Positions 24,101 through 37,713 of a stretch of DNA of 64,000 nt are shown one piece after another (the first letter of the stretch is position 1; every line of letters starts with the position of its first letter). The notes under the pieces are model-generated. The model had not been told where the DNA came from and ran no database searches. It saw only the letters and a list, made by a program, of their open reading frames with translations. The DNA comes from Motacilla alba alba (taxonomy: Eukaryota > Chordata > Aves > Passeriformes > Motacillidae), in assembly GCF_015832195.1 (NCBI RefSeq), contig NC_052017.1:52712652-52776651 (forward strand), given 5' to 3'. Position numbers and translations under genes: made by a program.

Positions 24101-27100
24101 TGGTCTCTGTGTGCATTGAGCCTAACTCGTCTTGGAATGTCCCAGGCCTTTTACAAAACACAAGCGGAAGAAGGACAACTTAAAATACAACGTGCATCCC
24201 TGAAAGGAATTTCTCACTATATTAAAAAAAGTTATACAGGTAGCAGTGGTAACTCCGATCACTTGTACAAAGCTCTCCACACAGAACACGGGACTGAATT
24301 TCCTGATCACTGCTGCACTCTGCTCCATTTACACCAATGAGCAGTGAGGTTCTGAGATTGCTCTGGTTTCCTACAAGAACTAGATACATCTGAGGACATC
24401 CCCAGACTTCAGAGGGATCTAAAACTGGCTCAGAGCTACTCCTGTCCCTACTATTTCCTGTACACATACAGCTGAGTTAAAGCAGGACATCAGACTCACT
24501 GTGTATGGTGACCTGAAGCAATATTAAGCCCCCTGCCACAGAGCTCCCATCTGAGTCATGAAAATGGTGGGACTTGTTGTCCATATTTTGAAGCTGTGAT
24601 TTGAAAATGAATTTGCTAGTTTTGTAAAAAGCTCAGAATGCCTAACTATGCAAAAGCTGCAGATACACCTTGCAGAAACTGTATCAGGTAGGAAAAAGGC
24701 ACAGTGCTGATCAATCCTGATTACATGTAACACACCCATATCCCAGTATGTCTCAGTGCCAGAGAGGGACAATTATTCAGCATGTTATGATAAACACAAA
24801 AAATGGAGCTGTGCGAGCTAAATATTAAAACTGAACTCAATTTTTCTGACTACTGTAATCCCATGCATTTAGAAAACCCAGATTACTTTTCTCTTTCTTT
24901 TCTTATGAAATTCAACTTGTTACTGCCATGCTAAAGTTTTCAGGTCTCTTGTCTGCAGTGTCCCCATGGCTTCTTTTCTTCTATAATGTTTACCCTTTAA
25001 ACAGCCTTGTAGAATAAGCAATTCTTGATATGACTATTAAAAATCAAAAAGGCTATAAATTACTCATAGGACATGCTAGCATTCTAAATTAAATTCTGTA
25101 AGATTTTTCTGTAGTTGTCCAAACAGCCTCTAAGAATAGTACTGATTGAAATTTTTACATTTTACTTTGTAAGGGCAGCTCTGTCACCACAATTCTTACA
25201 TCCATTTCCACTAAAGAAAATGTACAAAAGCAAACAATCTGAGTTCTCAATGCAGACTTTTGTTCTAAGAATGTTCAAAATTTGAGAGGGTTAAGGGTAC
25301 TTATGACTGGATGGCATAAGTTCAGCTTTCTGCACTCATGGTAATGAGAGAACTTTTGAATTCCTGGGGAAGTATGCAAACCACTTGCTAAAAAGGCCAT
25401 AATGGAAACATTTAATAATAGGAACAATGATGTGCATCATCTTTTTTTTTCAAAGGGGCAGGACAGAAGCAGTTTTGAGATTTGATTCAGGCCATCTGCA
25501 GACTCAGGCAAACCTCAATCACTTAACACTGTTCATAGTCAGAAGGTAATATTTATACCCCAATAAATTGAGCATTGATTGCTTTAGATTAGTCCTATTC
25601 TTTATACCTCATCTTTTCTTTGGTAGAAATGGATTACAGTAGCATAATTGGCTTTATAAAAGCTCCTCTTGAATGATGAGCTAATTCTGGATACTATTTA
25701 TTTAGATCATTTTGGAAGAATACTACCAAATTTAATGGAGAACGATAACGTCATGAAAATTTTTTGTAGTTTGTTTTCTCAAACATCCCACAGTAAGAGC
25801 AAGTCTGTGTTATGGTCAACAAAGCAAAGAATTATAATTATGGCCAGTAAATTACATAGGATTTTGGATGAGATAATTCCATTGGGTTTCTACAGTAAAG
25901 CACTGATTTTATTCTTACTACTATTCTGTAGGTTGTTTCCACAGGGAAAATCTGAGCTAAAGCAGAATCTCTACTATCTTCCTCTTGGCCTCTAGCTACT
26001 GCAACCCATAACAATTATAAACTGATAAATCACTTGAATGGTTATGACATCTTCCATTGACTACCAGGGAAGTGGTACATACACACATACTGCTGCCAAC
26101 ATTAAATAACTGTCAACTGAATTACCTAAATGATTTAGGCTCAGCTAAGCTTTTAAGGGCATTTTTTTTTCCTCTCAAAAAGGGAAAAAGGGACAATCGC
26201 TATACTTCCTATATTCTGATCTTGTTACGCTTTTAAATTCCAAAAGTTTAAACTTACTGAGTTTTCTTATTTCACAAGGCATTTTGCCCATACTGACAGA
26301 GCAGAATATTGGAGCTGATTCCTGTTATGTAGATCTAGGAGAAGGAAAAGGGATGCCAAGTTTGTAAACCCAAATTCCCACCAATGTGTGGACAAGAACA
26401 AGTTTCACATGGCATAGGTACACAAGTGTGCTTTATTCCACATATTTTTATATTCTACATAAGTTATAAATAATTTCCAGTCTTTGGATGTACTAAATTT
26501 CTGTGTCCTCATTTCCACCCATAAAAAAAAAAATTAAAAATATAAAAATATTGACAGTGCACCGGTAACTGATAGGCAGTCTGAGTGGCATAAGATTTTT
26601 TTTTAACTAGCAGCCTTTACCCCAAAGAGAAATTATCACTTATGCCAATACAGTTGCAATAATGTTTGTAGAGGCTCACTAAAATATCTGTAGTTTGGTT
26701 ACAATTTTTTCCTCTTCAGGAAGGGTGAAGAGGCAAAATGATGTAGGTTGGGAATGCAGGGATGGTCAGGATGAACAGGAGCTCTTGCTAAACTTGGACT
26801 AACTAAGGAGATGATTGTTTGCTTCCTGGCAAAGATGGTGTCAGTTCTGTTTGCCAACATGCACTGCAGCTATATGTAACCACTAAAAAAACCACACAGA
26901 CATTCAAGATCTGCCACTTTTGGAACAGGGACTAGGAAAACTGTATAATCCCAGAGTAAAAAACCGCACAGCAGATGGTCTCTTTTTGCTCATCTCCTGC
27001 TCTCTCTCCCCCCGAGTGATGCTGACAGTATCTGCTGAGCAGACTGCCAAGGACAACCACATCACTCCATTTAGGCCACTTTTTTGGCACACCAGTCTTG

Positions 27101-30100
27101 TTTTAATTTTGCATTTTCTGTTGTCTTAGTCTAACTGTGCTAAGACCACAAGTTTAACTATATATAGGAACCCTAATACATTTATTACAGCTGTGAATCT
27201 ACATTGTAGAAAAAAAAAGGAAAGCTGAAACACAGAGTGGAGCAGATGGAGGAAAAAAAAATGTTCATACTCCATAAAGAAAGATAAATGAAGCAGGGAA
27301 TTTCATTTTTGGGAGGCATTTTTTAATAACATCATTATCATACAGGTTGGCTCAAGAAGTATAACTTCATAATAAAACATTGTAGAATGGACTTTGAACC
27401 ATCTGATTTTCCATGCTGATGAGGAGAAGCAAGCCTCCTTTTGACTGTATATTCACTCAATGGCTACATTCAAAGTGGTATCTCTACTCTTTTCTGTACT
27501 GCCTGTACATTATAGACCATGGCTCATTAACAAATGTTATTATCACTAGATGAGTCCAGTTTTGCTTTCCAGTTAGACATGGAAATCCCATTTGACTATA
27601 TCTCAAGAAGCAAACCAGAAAGAGACTGTCTCTATATGTTGGGAATACTAGCATATCTTATTCTTTAGATGCCAAAGTATTAACATTTGCTTAGGAATAG
27701 AGTCATGTAGCCAATTATCCTTTGTCTTGATGATAAAATAAGTCTTAGTTTGATAGCAAAGTGACCTCTCTACCTCAAAATTATGTAAAGTAGTGATTAG
27801 AGAATGCATTTTTCTATGTCACACACACTATAAATATATATTTCTCTCCTGTCCCAAAGTTACTTTCATTTAAGTGTTAAAACTTTATGCAGAATAAGTA
27901 TATATTTGTCCTAAAAATTATGCCTTGACATCCATAGGATTTATGGACAGGGAGAGGGATACTGAAGTGTTTAGAGAAACCAGGGAGAGAACAGTACTTA
28001 AACTCTAAAAGTTTTCTGGATAATCTAAAACATATTCCTTTGAATGATTATATTTATATCCCTCATACAATCAGGGCTGTATTCTGAAACTCCCCTTGCC
28101 CCTCACTGAATTCTGAAATAAACTCTTTTGCTAAAAAATACCGAAACTGTACAATTTTCAGTGACATTTACCAGAAAGAGCTATATTCAACTTCACCTTT
28201 AGCAAAGAATACTTAGAACACTTTCATTTATATACAGCAGATTAGCCCCTCTCTCCTCCCCAAACTGCCCATCTTCTCCTGTTCCTGTAACATATCTCTC
28301 CCAGTCACAGAGATTCTGCTCTCACAGGAAACAAACTAAAATGCATACCACACAGAAACAGAATAAACAAAAGACAAGTCCACAAGAGAAAGCTGCTAGG
28401 ACACTGGGTGAAATATTTTCCCATGAATCTAAAGAAGATAACAGGCACTTACTTATATGTCTCCTTTCATCCCTGAAAGCCTTAAAGTTAATTCATGGTT
28501 TCATAACTACAATAAAGTAACCATGCAGAGATTAAAATCAGGGCCTATTTTTATTTGGATATCAACAGTATGAATCCCACCCAGGTCTTTCTAAAAGCAG
28601 CCTTGGCTGACACTCCAAAATGCTTCCTCAAGTTCATCTTCAGCCAAATAAGAAGTGGTCTGGAAAGGATTCATCCTTTTAGTGTACACAGAAGATCCTC
28701 GTCTTGGATCTATAAACCAAGTCTTTAAATTCCATTGTAATTACTTTACAGCCATAAATAGAGCACACTATTTGTGGCATCCCAGCTGTCTTTTTAGACA
28801 AGGTGCACATATCTTAAAACAGAACATTCAAGAAAAAAATGGGACAGTGACAGAGACATGGCTGTGATAATATATGAATGCCCAAAAAGAAAACAAGAAA
28901 GTAAGGAAAATAAAGGAAAAAAAAGAAAATAAACATTTTTAAAAATTATTTTTAACATAAAGTAATAGACAAAAGGAATTTTCTTTATTGAAGAACATTT
29001 TCTCAGAAGCTGGATTCCCACCTTGAAGTTTTGCTTTCAGGTAAGACAGGGTTGGTGAAAATAAAAGTTCTTTTATAACAAAGTGCTTTAAATCACTTAA
29101 CTCTTGAGACATGATGACTTAATAACAGTCTTACACAAATAACTGAACTCTTCACTCAGAATTTAACAATCAAACCAAAACACTATTTTCCCTGAGAGAT
29201 ACATTTTTGTAGAGACAGTCATGGAAATTCAAGACCATGGCTAGGGTTAATGCTTGTTAAAGATTTCCCCGAAGATTACAAGTCATTCATAGTGCCTCTG
29301 ATATCTATAAATGCCTAGCTTCCATGGATGTACATGGAATGGCCACAAGTTCCTCCATTTTAAGCTGGGATACATTTAATTCCATAGAGTTTGTCTGCCA
29401 GAGGTTTCCTGTGACCCACTGCATTTGCTGGCTCTTCTGTGGAACAGCAAATGATATGACCATCAGCGAGACAGCCAACAGTGCAGATTTTTCTTTACGA
29501 ACTCACTATAAAATGGACATTCAATAGGCCTTTTAACGTGCCCAAGTATTGCACTAATTTTTAAAGCATTAAAGAAATACTGCATAGAAGTTTCATATAC
29601 ACAGCAGTAAGACATCACTGAAAACCATTGATTATTAGAGCATACAGCCATTTTTGATAATATAATCCAATTCAATATCTAGTCTCCAACACTAGTCTTA
29701 AGCACATGTTGAGGAAAGAGTAACTACTAAAAAAGGATACAGATATCACTACTGCCTGACGTGGTAATCTCTTAAAAAAAATACATCAGCTATCTCTGCA
29801 CTGCTGCTATGTATCATTTCACTAGTAGACTACAAATGAAGAGTGTTTTTTTTAAGAACTAAGTTTCTAGTACAGAAAAATGCTGTCAGACTGGTAGAAT
29901 TGGTAGAATATATTCTGGATAATGGTCAAAAAAAGAAGTGCAGGAATTATCTGAATGGATCTTAGAGGTATACAGGGTAGCCATATATATTGTCTATAGA
30001 AACATCAGCCGCACAAGAAGACTGAAAGGACTGTAATGCTAGGAAGCAAAGTAAAACAGCAAAGACATGATATGATTTTTAAGGTAAAAAAAGCCTATAA

Positions 30101-30250
30101 ACCAACCAACCAAACACAAAACAAAATCAACCCCAAACTACTGCAAAGGGCAAGCTAGCAATCTGCTTCCCACATCCACAGTGACAAGAAGTGACAAGCT
30201 TAACAGCAGAAGTTTTTTAAACATTAGCAGAAAATACCCAAGAGTAAGTG
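21160..30250. other. AT-rich non-coding stretch, no gene recognised
   Basis: No transposon or RNA gene was seen. One short candidate exon (25166-25210) is listed separately. A 108-codon plus-strand frame at 25669-25995 has no recognisable similarity and no coding-like context. Confidence 0.5.
25166..25210 (-). CDS. candidate 45-nt coding exon O, protein unidentified
   Basis: An excellent minus-strand acceptor, gcttttgtacattttctttag, is followed after 45 nt by a moderate donor, CAAA|GTAAAA. In entry phase 1 and exit phase 1 it reads EMDVRIVVTELPLQ. That is exactly the phase needed between candidates E (31559-31683, exit 1) and F (21058-21155, entry 1). A competing donor (GAT|GTAAGA) sits inside the interval, and a 45-nt open frame is weak evidence on its own. 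Confidence 0.17.
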
Positions 30251-30254
30251 TAGT

Positions 30255-30418
30255 GCAGCTCAGTAATAGGTTGCCTGGGGGCCTTAAAGAATATCTGTAA
30301 AGCTTTGGAACAGGTTAGACAAATATCTGCCAGGATTAGCTCATGCTGCCTTGGGGCAGGGTGATGAACTAGATGCTCTCTTGTGCTCTCTTTTAACCCT
30401 AAAATTCTATCATTATTA
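30255..30418 (+). mobile_element. CR1 LINE 3'-end fragment (plus strand)
   Basis: The sequence taataggttgcctggggg, then ggaacaggttagacaaatat, then gctgccttggggcagggtga tgaactagatgctctcttgt (read in two parts) and finally aaaattctatcatta follows the sense 3' end of bird CR1, which typically has lines such as ctgccttggggcaggggg and ends in ATTCTATG-type repeats. Only the last 160 bp or so survive and divergence is clear. The insertion is 5'-truncated, as most CR1 copies are. Confidence 0.8.
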
Positions 30419-31246
30419 GGAAAAAGACACACAATTCCATGGTAGTAGCCAGAGAACATCTTAGTTCACTAGGAAACCAAGGAAAGTGATTAAAAAAAAG
30501 CAGTAGTCTACCACTGAATGAAAATTATGGGGTTTTTTTAAAAACAGAAGTTTCAACACATGTTAATATTCTTCAATCTCAAAGAAAAAATATCTGCTTT
30601 CGTTATGTTTTCAGGTTTCTAGTTTATGCAAATAAACTAAGTTCCTCAGGGAGAGAGTCATCCTCTAAACTTCATTTTCTTGTGAATGGAGGCTGAAAGC
30701 TAGGAGATAAAGAAATATTTTTTCAAGGTATGGAACACCTATAAGGAGGGGGCCATGCTACACCTGATGAGGCAGTTTTTTAAGCATAGATCTTCACTGT
30801 GTAAGTGACTCCTGTGCAGAGATCATACCATGAACTGCATGACATCTGTAACCAGAAGCTGTACAACCCCATTTGTCATGGCCCAAGAAGCAGGTATTCA
30901 CTGCAGAAACTGCACTGCATGAGCTAACCAGGAGGGAGACTGTGAATGCGTCATCCTGCACCTGGTGTACATACCATCCTAAATCAGTGCTGGCTCAGGA
31001 TTCCCTTGGCTCTCAACTCTACTGAGGTAAGGAAAAAAAGTGATGGAAAGAGGCTTACATCAGATTTGCTATTACCAGCTAAATATTTTTCTACCTTGTT
31101 ATACATGTTCAATTTCAGGTCATCATTAAGCAGTATTTGAGTTGGAAAATAACTTGACAAAGTCCTGTGCAATACTAAGAGTTAAATTCCCCTTAGTTTT
31201 TATTTTCTTCTTTTCTGGACTAGTTCCACCCAAGGAAAGGCAAGGG

Positions 31247-31254
31247 TATAAAAG
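31247..31254 (+). promoter_or_regulatory. TATA-box-like motif
   Basis: TATAAAAG preceded by GGG is a good TATA-box match. No CpG-rich sequence, transcript evidence or downstream first exon was found with it, so this is a motif match only. Confidence 0.12.
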
Positions 31255-31558
31255 TGTGGTGACTCACCTGATACGTGGCAGAGATGTGATTTAAACTTCC
31301 TGTATTCTAGACACTTACTTCTCATGTTGCACCATCTACCTTTCTATTCAAATAGCTGTTTCTTTCAAATCAAAACTTAAAATACCCTCACAGAAAGCAG
31401 AAATATTTTCCAGTTTAGCATCCTTTGAAATGTATGCCTCTGTTAAGATCAGCTTTGAAAAATCAGCATTATTAAGTCATATTCATACCTAAATATTTTT
31501 GTCATATTACACAAATTTTCTGGTTTGGTTCCCTTTTTATGCAGCATAAAAATAACAC

Positions 31559-31683
31559 CTGTGAGAAGTGTTTTGAAGTCTTTCACAAGTGCTGGAATAG
31601 ACTGGCAGCCCTGCTGCCCTGCTTCTACACAGTGCCCCTCTAAGAATGCCCTGTCAACTTTCAAAGACATTCCAGGACGGGTG
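31559..31683 (-). CDS. candidate internal coding exon E, protein unidentified
   Basis: The minus-strand acceptor tttgctgcttttcattag is strong; the donor CACAG|GTGTTA is moderate. The 125-nt interval has one open frame: TRPGMSLKVDRAFLEGHCVE, then 21 more residues ending in KDFKTLLT. It enters in phase 2 and exits in phase 1, which fits candidate O. Its GC content (about half) is clearly above the AT-rich surroundings, an independent sign that it may be exonic. It is not recognised as a known domain. An opposite-strand frame of 75 codons (31525-31752) overlaps it and cannot be excluded as the real one. Confidence 0.25.
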
Positions 31684-34600
31684 CTAATGAAAAGCAGCAA
31701 AGCCTACTTTTGCTTTTCATCCTCCAGGAAGAAGAGTACTTACAATGAGTGAGAGAGACAGAAAACTCACGCCAACCCAAAGGAAAGGCAGAGAGCTCAA
31801 GAGAAATGCAGAAATGTGGGGTTTAGGTTTTTTGCTTTGTCTTCTCTCCAGTTCTCCCTCTCCAAGTTTATTGCTTGAAAAACTGCATTAAGAGAATGAA
31901 TCTGAAGATTTCAGGTCAATTAGTGTACATTTGGATGAGCTCAGAATTCCTGCAAACGTATCCTAAAGAATGCCCAAATAATTTCTCTTCCTTCTCATTC
32001 CCCTCTAGGACAGCACCACTGCTTCTCAGGGGAAGCACAGAAGTGGTTAACTCAGGACAAATGCTTGCTGACACCCTGTGCCATTCCAGAATCAGCAGAA
32101 CAAAACTATGTTGGATAAAAAGCTTATTTTAGATCTATATAATTAAACAGTTCATATTAACAATTGCTACCTATGCATTAATAACACTACTTAGGGAATA
32201 GAGTTACTTTTAAAACTTGTTTTTATTATATTTTTCAAAAGTATTTTAAAAGGCTGCTATCTATGTGAAAAATACAGCACCATCAGCTGGGCTCCGGCAC
32301 TGTATCAGATTTTCTGAAGGAATAAGGACCTATCAACACCTTAGAAAACAAGGGGCACCCTCCTGAAATGCAGGTAGCCTTCACAAAATGTCATCACATT
32401 AACCGTCCACCCACTCCTTAGAGCTATGATGTGAACACAAACCAGGGGAGGCTCTCATTTTTGTCTCATGCCTATGCTAAGACCTTCCTAAACAGAAAAC
32501 ACAGCTGGTTATAGTGCGCAACTTTCACCAACTGACAAGGCTGGCATCCCTCAATGTAACAGGGAAATTTAATGAGGTTTCAATATGTCACACTAATAGA
32601 GATAAATCAGAGCTACTACGACTGTCAATGACGTTATCCTAATAACTTCTCACCCTAGACATATAAATGGCTCCTGAAGAACATGACTTATCTGAGCACT
32701 AAGTTGAACAGGGTTTAAATAGCATAATTAAAGATAATATTAATCTATTCATGTTAAATATACTGAAATACTTCAGATAGTAGAATAAATACAGTCTAAT
32801 CTCTGGGGAAGGATTAGTGTGAAAAAGATGACTACAGTTCCACTGCTTAATTTTGTCATGTAGATGCTCCCTGTAGACACTGCAGAGAGATAATTTTTCT
32901 AAAATAGAAAATTAAGTTCTCTTTCAAAGGCAGGCAAATCCAAAGCTTAGGAAAACAAGATCGTATTCAACCTTGTGATAATGGAAGGCTAAAACCTCCA
33001 AATGTAAAATGGTATTGAATAGCATTCATACTCATCCAATTTAATGAAGTTTTGGATTCTTGATGTCAGCTGTAGTGCCTTGAGTGGTAATGCACAACCT
33101 ATGCACTGAATTGCAAAACTATAATTTCTGTAATGTGTTTAATGTAGGTAAACAATTGTAGCTTTTGAATCATGTAAATTAAAACCACAGTAAGACAAAT
33201 ACTTCTTTACATTGGTAAGCAAAGTCATATGTTCTAAAAAGTGGCTCAAAAGCCTTAACAATAAGAATATATAAATTGATATATTAAGATTTTTGAAATT
33301 TAATCAAGTCAGGTCAGAGTATTTTGGTAATGGTTCTGAGAAAACAAGATTTCCTATGTCAAATATTAAGTAATATCAACTAGTAAACTAAATAATCTCT
33401 GAGACTTAGCATGAGAAAAATCACCAGATGGTAAGTTGACAAGCTTTTTAGAGAAAATTCAGATAAATATAGCCTAAGCAAATTAATTTGCATTGGGTTT
33501 ACCATAAATTGCAGACATGGCCCTACTGACATCAAAGCTGTTAAAAAGATAAACTTAGAGATGACCAAAGAGCTACTGGATAGTGATAAATGTATGCAAC
33601 ATACAACTGGAATAGGATTAATACTGCTAAAAATACAAACAAATCCTAAATAAATTCATTCAGGTATGTAATTTAAAAACTAAGACATTTTAGTTTCTGC
33701 AAAAATATGACTGAAATACTCACAATGGTGTTAAAAATTCCTCTGCCTGGGTTACTGATTCTCCCTAACTGACCCTACACTTCTGGGGTCAATCAAATCA
33801 TATCAGAGACCTACAGGAATGCAGAAATACCAATATTCAGTGAGAAATTTACATATTTTTTTGCTTTATCTAGAAGCAGTACTCTCTATTGGTGATGCTG
33901 AGACATCCAAAACCAAATTAATTTCCCAAGAATAGAGTAAAAGACTGAACCTGGACAAACACCAAGCTGTAAAAATTTAGTTCAGCAGTCTTTATTTCTG
34001 AGAATCATTCAATGAAGTTGAGAAGCTTTTATGAAACTTTAACTTCAGACAGCCACTGTCATAATATTGTAGCTACACTATGCTAAGTTTTAAACATACT
34101 GTGTTGTGTGAAAAATATGAATAGTTTACATCTCATTAGGGGAAAATATAATCCTGGCGTAAGTCTTAAAGCTGAATGAAGACAAGAGCAAATAAGCCCA
34201 AATGATGGAGTATGTATGGAGTTTACACTGGTTACTAAAATGACATTGAGAATAGTCTTCATATTCTGCTCTACTGAAGAATTACTAAAATGTAATCAAC
34301 AAGATCCATCTCATCATATCTTACTCTACTTTAAGAACTAAAGGAAATATTAATAGTCAGCAGTGACAACAAATATTAGTATTATTTCTATACAAACTAT
34401 GCATATTGCAATGTAGTCAAACTCAAACATTAAATATTATTTACTCTCTTTTCATTACTCATTTACAGATCTGACCAATTCTTCTTACATTATACTCACT
34501 CTACATGACATTTAATCTATCATATACATTGCATACAGCATATACAAAGATAGAAAAACATTCCCCATCATTTTGGGTTTGGTTGTTAGTTTTGGTTTTT

Positions 34601-35463
34601 TTTTTCAGCAAGCAATACAACTTTGTAAAGTGAAAACTGGGCAGGAGATTACCAGAAATTCTGTTCCTTTTTTTTTTTTTTTTTTCCCTGCATGAGGGAA
34701 TAGGAAAATCTTTGGTATTGTCATGAGGTCACCGGAAATACTGCAGTAGTGAATATAAACAGGTCTTCATTAGGTGACTGCAGCATTGTGGTCATTACTT
34801 GGGAATGGTTCTGGATTATCATCTTATTTTTCTTGGCTCTAATTTAAAGATACCTTCTTCAGTTGGTGGAAAAAAAAAAGCTCCTTCTTTAGTTCTAAGA
34901 AGAGCAGCCTAAGGCTGGAATGCTCTAAAGAAACCCAAGCTTTGTAAAATGATGTCATATGCCAACTGTGCCAGGCAAATGTTTAGTAATAGCTAAAGCA
35001 TTCTATAATTAAAACAAGTCCCTTGTTAAAAGAGGCTGAAAGTGATCAAAGCTCTTTTGTCTGTTCAGACACTCGATGGATGTGAAAAGAGTTTTGCTTA
35101 CAGTGAGGATGGTACTGTGGTTTCTTTCTCCATTTTAAGTAGCAACAGAGTGCATCCTGAGCTATCCCTATGTGCAAAGAAACTAATAAAAATAATACAG
35201 CAAAATGAGTGAAACAAAAGGGGCATTCAGCCTAAAATAGACAGGTATTTCTGACCCCTGCAAGACACAGAGCAGAATTTTAAATATCTGAAACTATTAT
35301 TGAATAGTTGCAAGGCAATAAAGCAGAGATATTTCAACAGTACTGCCAACAAACTGTCCACTCAAGCTGAAGGGATCATTTGATACCAGTAGTGATTTGA
35401 TTCAGCATGTGGTCCATGACTATTCCTTTACACTACCGTGTTTCTAAAACATTTCCTGTTTAC

Positions 35464-35562
35464 CAAGAAATTGTATATGTGAGAAAATATTTTGAAAATA
35501 AAGTATTTCATTGATTAAAACACATTCTTCAGCTTGCCTTTGACCTTGTTCCTGCTCTATGC
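35464..35562 (-). other. weak candidate exon G (minus strand)
   Basis: The acceptor aaggcaatttcag and a poor donor (CTTG|GTAAAC) enclose 99 nt. The open frame reads IEQEQGQRQAEECVLINEIL, then 12 more residues. Entry and exit phases are both 1. The Gln/Glu-rich start looks protein-like, but GC content is as low as the background and the donor is weak. Confidence 0.15.
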
Positions 35563-37693
35563 CTGAAATTGCCTTAAAGGTTATTATAAAATAGCTATTC
35601 AAATACACCTTAGAAACAGAGGAAACAGAATTTTTCATCCAAATACACCTTAGTACGATTTTTATATGCTACAGTTGTTCTTTGTTCTTTGACTTGCAGT
35701 GGTACAAATAAAAGAGGAGGCAGACATTTCTGAAACCAATCCTGGCCATATTTGCAAGACATAAGCTGGAAATTTTAAATTGAAGCCTTTTATCCTAGCA
35801 TTTCCTTTACACTCTTAAGCAATAAAAATCAAACATAACTGTACCCACAGCATTCAGCACACTTTTTAAAACTTCCCTGACCCACAGTGGCAGAGGACAA
35901 GGGTGCACATCAACATTAGAAGGGAAGTAGCACACACTAGAGTTTGGAATAATGGTTTGAAAGAAGCTGGCTAATGCTAAACTCTATCCTGGGTATTTGC
36001 CTCTGTGGAACTAAAGTTCACCATAAGAAGACATGAATACAAGCCTACTTCTTTCCACCACACAGCATCAGGACAAAAATAAGTCTGAATAAACCTTTTG
36101 ACCAAGTGAGGACACTGCTCACACTCAATAATATGTTCAATATGTAAGAACTTAATTCCATGCAAAATTTGATACCCTTGTTGCAAACTCTTGCCACTGT
36201 TCCCATCAAATGCTCAATGAAAATGCAATACTAACTTAATGTAAACTCTGCATTTCTAACACACAACTTTAGCTGTGACCAATTGATATCATAAAGCACT
36301 TTTCACAACAAAATGTAACAGACTTAATTTCAGGTGAAAATTCTTAGTTCCTGATCACTCTGAGGAACAATGTAAAGCATGAGATGCTATGTAAAAGTTT
36401 GAGTTGACTTCTGCAGTAAAGCTAAGTGTTTCATTATAATTTTAAAAGACTTTAGTCATTTTCTCCCTAAGGGAATACAACTGTTTCATGAATTGTAAAA
36501 AAGAATTTCCGAGATTAAGAAAACTTCCAAACTGATCAACTTATGGTCCATCTGAAAAATGTAAGCCATTCAAGGTAAGACCTGCAAAGTAGATCTTCAG
36601 GTTTTGGGGCTTTTTTTTTTTGACCTATCTTCACTCTATACCCTTTCCCACTGCAAATTATCTGCAATCACATATAACTTCATTTCTCCATTCAAAATCA
36701 TTCTTCTTTTCCAACAGTCAATGCTACATAAATAGACCATGGTCTTCCAAATACCTTTTTATATCTCGTCTCTTAGCCCACATTCTACTTTGGAAAAAAA
36801 CAACCAACCAACCGAACCACACAGAGGAAAAACATTAGACCGTATTATACAGAAAAGTCTTCTGAAAACAGGCCATTGAGGGTGTTTCTAGACATACCAT
36901 ATTTTTCCAGATGTTTTGTGCCCACTAATGCAATTTACTCTTGGAAGGAATTTGACCTGTCTCTAAAATGCTTCATCACTAAAGGCAAGTATAATGATAT
37001 CTGTCTTCCTGGAACTGTTTCAAACTGTTTTCATGTTAGGTTTTTTCCTATTTATTTTCAAAGCAGGATTAATGCTCATTCCTTGTAGCTCTTAAAAAGG
37101 TCTAACTTCTAGACAGAAAATTAATATTAAACTCCTCCATCAGTGGTTTACTAAACTCTTAAGTCTTTTCTTTGCAGTTCCTAATGTGGTGTCACTTCAT
37201 TGACCTAGGCTTTATTTCTGTGATCTCTTACATTCATTATGTGGATGAGATAGGGCATGCAGCTTCTCAGTTGTTTTCTTCTTGTACTGCAACCTTTTAA
37301 GTGGAAAGAATGATCTCAAGGACTTGGTGGCTTTGCATGTTCAACAGGTTGGATATCTGATGGAGAAAAGTAGGTCTTTACCTAGTGGTTTCAGTTCTGA
37401 TTTTAGCATCTATAATGATAGCCTCACCCAATGATCTTTTAGAAAACCTGGAAATAATCCCAGTAAGATTACTATAAATCAATACTTTTCATAGTATGAT
37501 GTGTGAGGTTTTAATAATGGTATTCTCAGAAGGTTACAGCAAAGTAAATGTGTAGCCAGAAACATGCTTAATAAGCTGCACAATGGAAGTATTACATCAA
37601 AGTGCTTTGTAAAGAAGCAAATGAATCTTCTGCTTTCCATGGGAGGTGCTCCAGGGAACTGTGATTTCACAGAGTAAAACTTTCAGAGACATT

Positions 37694-37713
37694 AAAATAA
37701 ATAAATAAATAAA
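37694..37713 (+). repeat. (AAAT)n microsatellite, about 5 units
   Basis: Five tetranucleotide units of the aaat/ataa type without interruption. Confidence 0.8.

Noticed and set aside
25669..25995. 108-codon plus-strand frame
   Set aside because: No recognisable similarity, no acceptor or poly(A) context; consistent with chance.
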